From Chitinophaga pinensis (GTDB lineage: Bacteria > Bacteroidota > Bacteroidia > NS11-12g > UBA9320): a stretch of DNA of 64,000 nucleotides. The notes below the pieces were generated by a model, which saw nothing but the letters and a program-made list of their open reading frames with translations, searched no databases and was not told the origin of the DNA. The stretch lies in contig CAMDGU010000001.1 of assembly GCA_945897885.1 (NCBI GenBank), positions 62,001 to 126,000 on the forward strand. The letters are read 5' to 3'. The position numbers and the translations under genes are program-made. Below are positions 63,756 to 64,000 of the stretch, piece after piece; within the stretch, counting starts at the first letter, position 1; each line of letters begins with the position of its first letter.

Positions 63756-64000
63756 TTACATTTCGTCTGTGTCTCTTCTAACTTCAAAAGCTCCGGCAGA
63801 AATATTACCGGTAATCAAACTTCCTGATTCTTGTAGCATAGCACTGAATGTTCCTTTAATTCTTCCTCCAACAGGATCATATTTTGTAACGGTAACTATT
63901 ATATCTCTTCCAGTTCCTTCTGCCCATTCATATCTTTTTTCTTTAATACCTTGACCAGTTGTAACAATTGCATCCACAATATTACCTGCAGAAAGTTTAT
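63756..64000 (-). CDS. Unrecognised protein, C-terminal part (N-terminus off window)
   Basis: Frame is open to the right edge (KLSAGNIVDAI ...) and ends at 63756; 81 codons seen. It reads as a beta-rich domain (RDIIVTVTKYDPVGGRIKGTFSAML, LITGNISAGAFEVRRDTDE), similar in feel to lipocalin-like or DUF6252-type secreted Bacteroidetes lipoproteins, where GRIKGTFSA-type strands are common; not a firm call. A GTG at 63977 could be taken for a start but conserved-looking sequence continues upstream. It is followed by the strong terminator. Confidence 0.65.
   Translation of the reverse strand, partial: KLSAGNIVDAIVTTGQGIKEKRYEWAEGTGRDIIVTVTKYDPVGGRIKGTFSAMLQESGSLITGNISAGAFEVRRDTDEM

Overview
The window is about 64 kb of AT-rich DNA from a member of the Bacteroidota (Bacteroidetes). 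The evidence is the Bacteroidetes-type promoter -7 element (TAnnTTTG) in front of many genes, several secreted proteins with type IX secretion (T9SS) C-terminal sorting domains, a TonB-dependent receptor with a carboxypeptidase-regulatory N-domain, a DUF4296 lipoprotein, and familiar intergenic palindromes of this phylum. TTG start codons are frequent. I see no tRNA, 16S/23S rRNA, CRISPR array, transposase or prophage. The window looks like ordinary chromosome carrying housekeeping genes, large surface proteins and a few decaying genes.

Layout. 1-3706 (-): a large secreted protein with an IgGFc-binding-like N-terminal part, cut by the left edge. 3.9-9.3 kb: long-form GAPDH, RuvC, a flippase-like membrane protein coupled to a family 2 glycosyltransferase, then a repeat cluster and a broken PKD/T9SS gene. 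9.4-16.5 kb: MutS2, DUF4296 lipoprotein, PLP-homeostasis protein (YggS), di-haem cytochrome c peroxidase, TonB-dependent receptor. 16.5-22.8 kb: ECF sigma factor with a small partner ORF, a badly decayed secreted gene, RF3, cyclophilin lipoprotein, alpha/beta hydrolase, FAD oxidoreductase. 22.9-29 kb: a 1254-residue CARDB-repeat T9SS protein, a stand-alone T9SS type B (CHU_C) module, GNAT, DinB-like and NYN-LOTUS proteins. 29.1-33.9 kb: a three-gene 2-oxoacid:ferredoxin oxidoreductase operon (FAD/Fe-S subunit, alpha, beta). 34-40 kb: lipoprotein, decayed intramolecular-chaperone tail, class III aminotransferase, subtilase operon, serine beta-lactamase-like lipoprotein. 40.1-43.4 kb: comB-like, eno, carA. 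43.5-47.8 kb: a 1429-residue PKD/T9SS protein.

47.9-50.0 kb holds one of the two most notable loci: a cobalamin riboswitch leader in front of a secreted T9SS protein made of two DUF4465-like modules, suggesting a B12-controlled surface protein with no transporter beside it. 50.1-52 kb: MsbA-like ABC exporter. 52-53.5 kb holds the other: a DUF559 (Vsr-like nuclease fold) module joined in frame to a Sua5/TsaC domain and bounded by 28-bp imperfect inverted repeats, which looks like a small mobile cassette inserted in front of an essential tRNA-modification gene. 53.5-55.3 kb: orphan sigma-54 response regulator and RNase P RNA. 55.3-59.5 kb: an operon of a T9SS-sorted protein, rhodanese and a seven-haem TPR cytochrome. 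59.6-64 kb: PASTA protein, D-Ala-D-Ala ligase, TlpA-like thioredoxin, TPR lipoprotein, FabG, a strong terminator, and a gene cut by the right edge.

Several promoters lie so close to their start codons (5-8 nt) that the mRNAs are predicted to be leaderless or nearly so. All functional calls come from reading motifs by eye; no database search was run.
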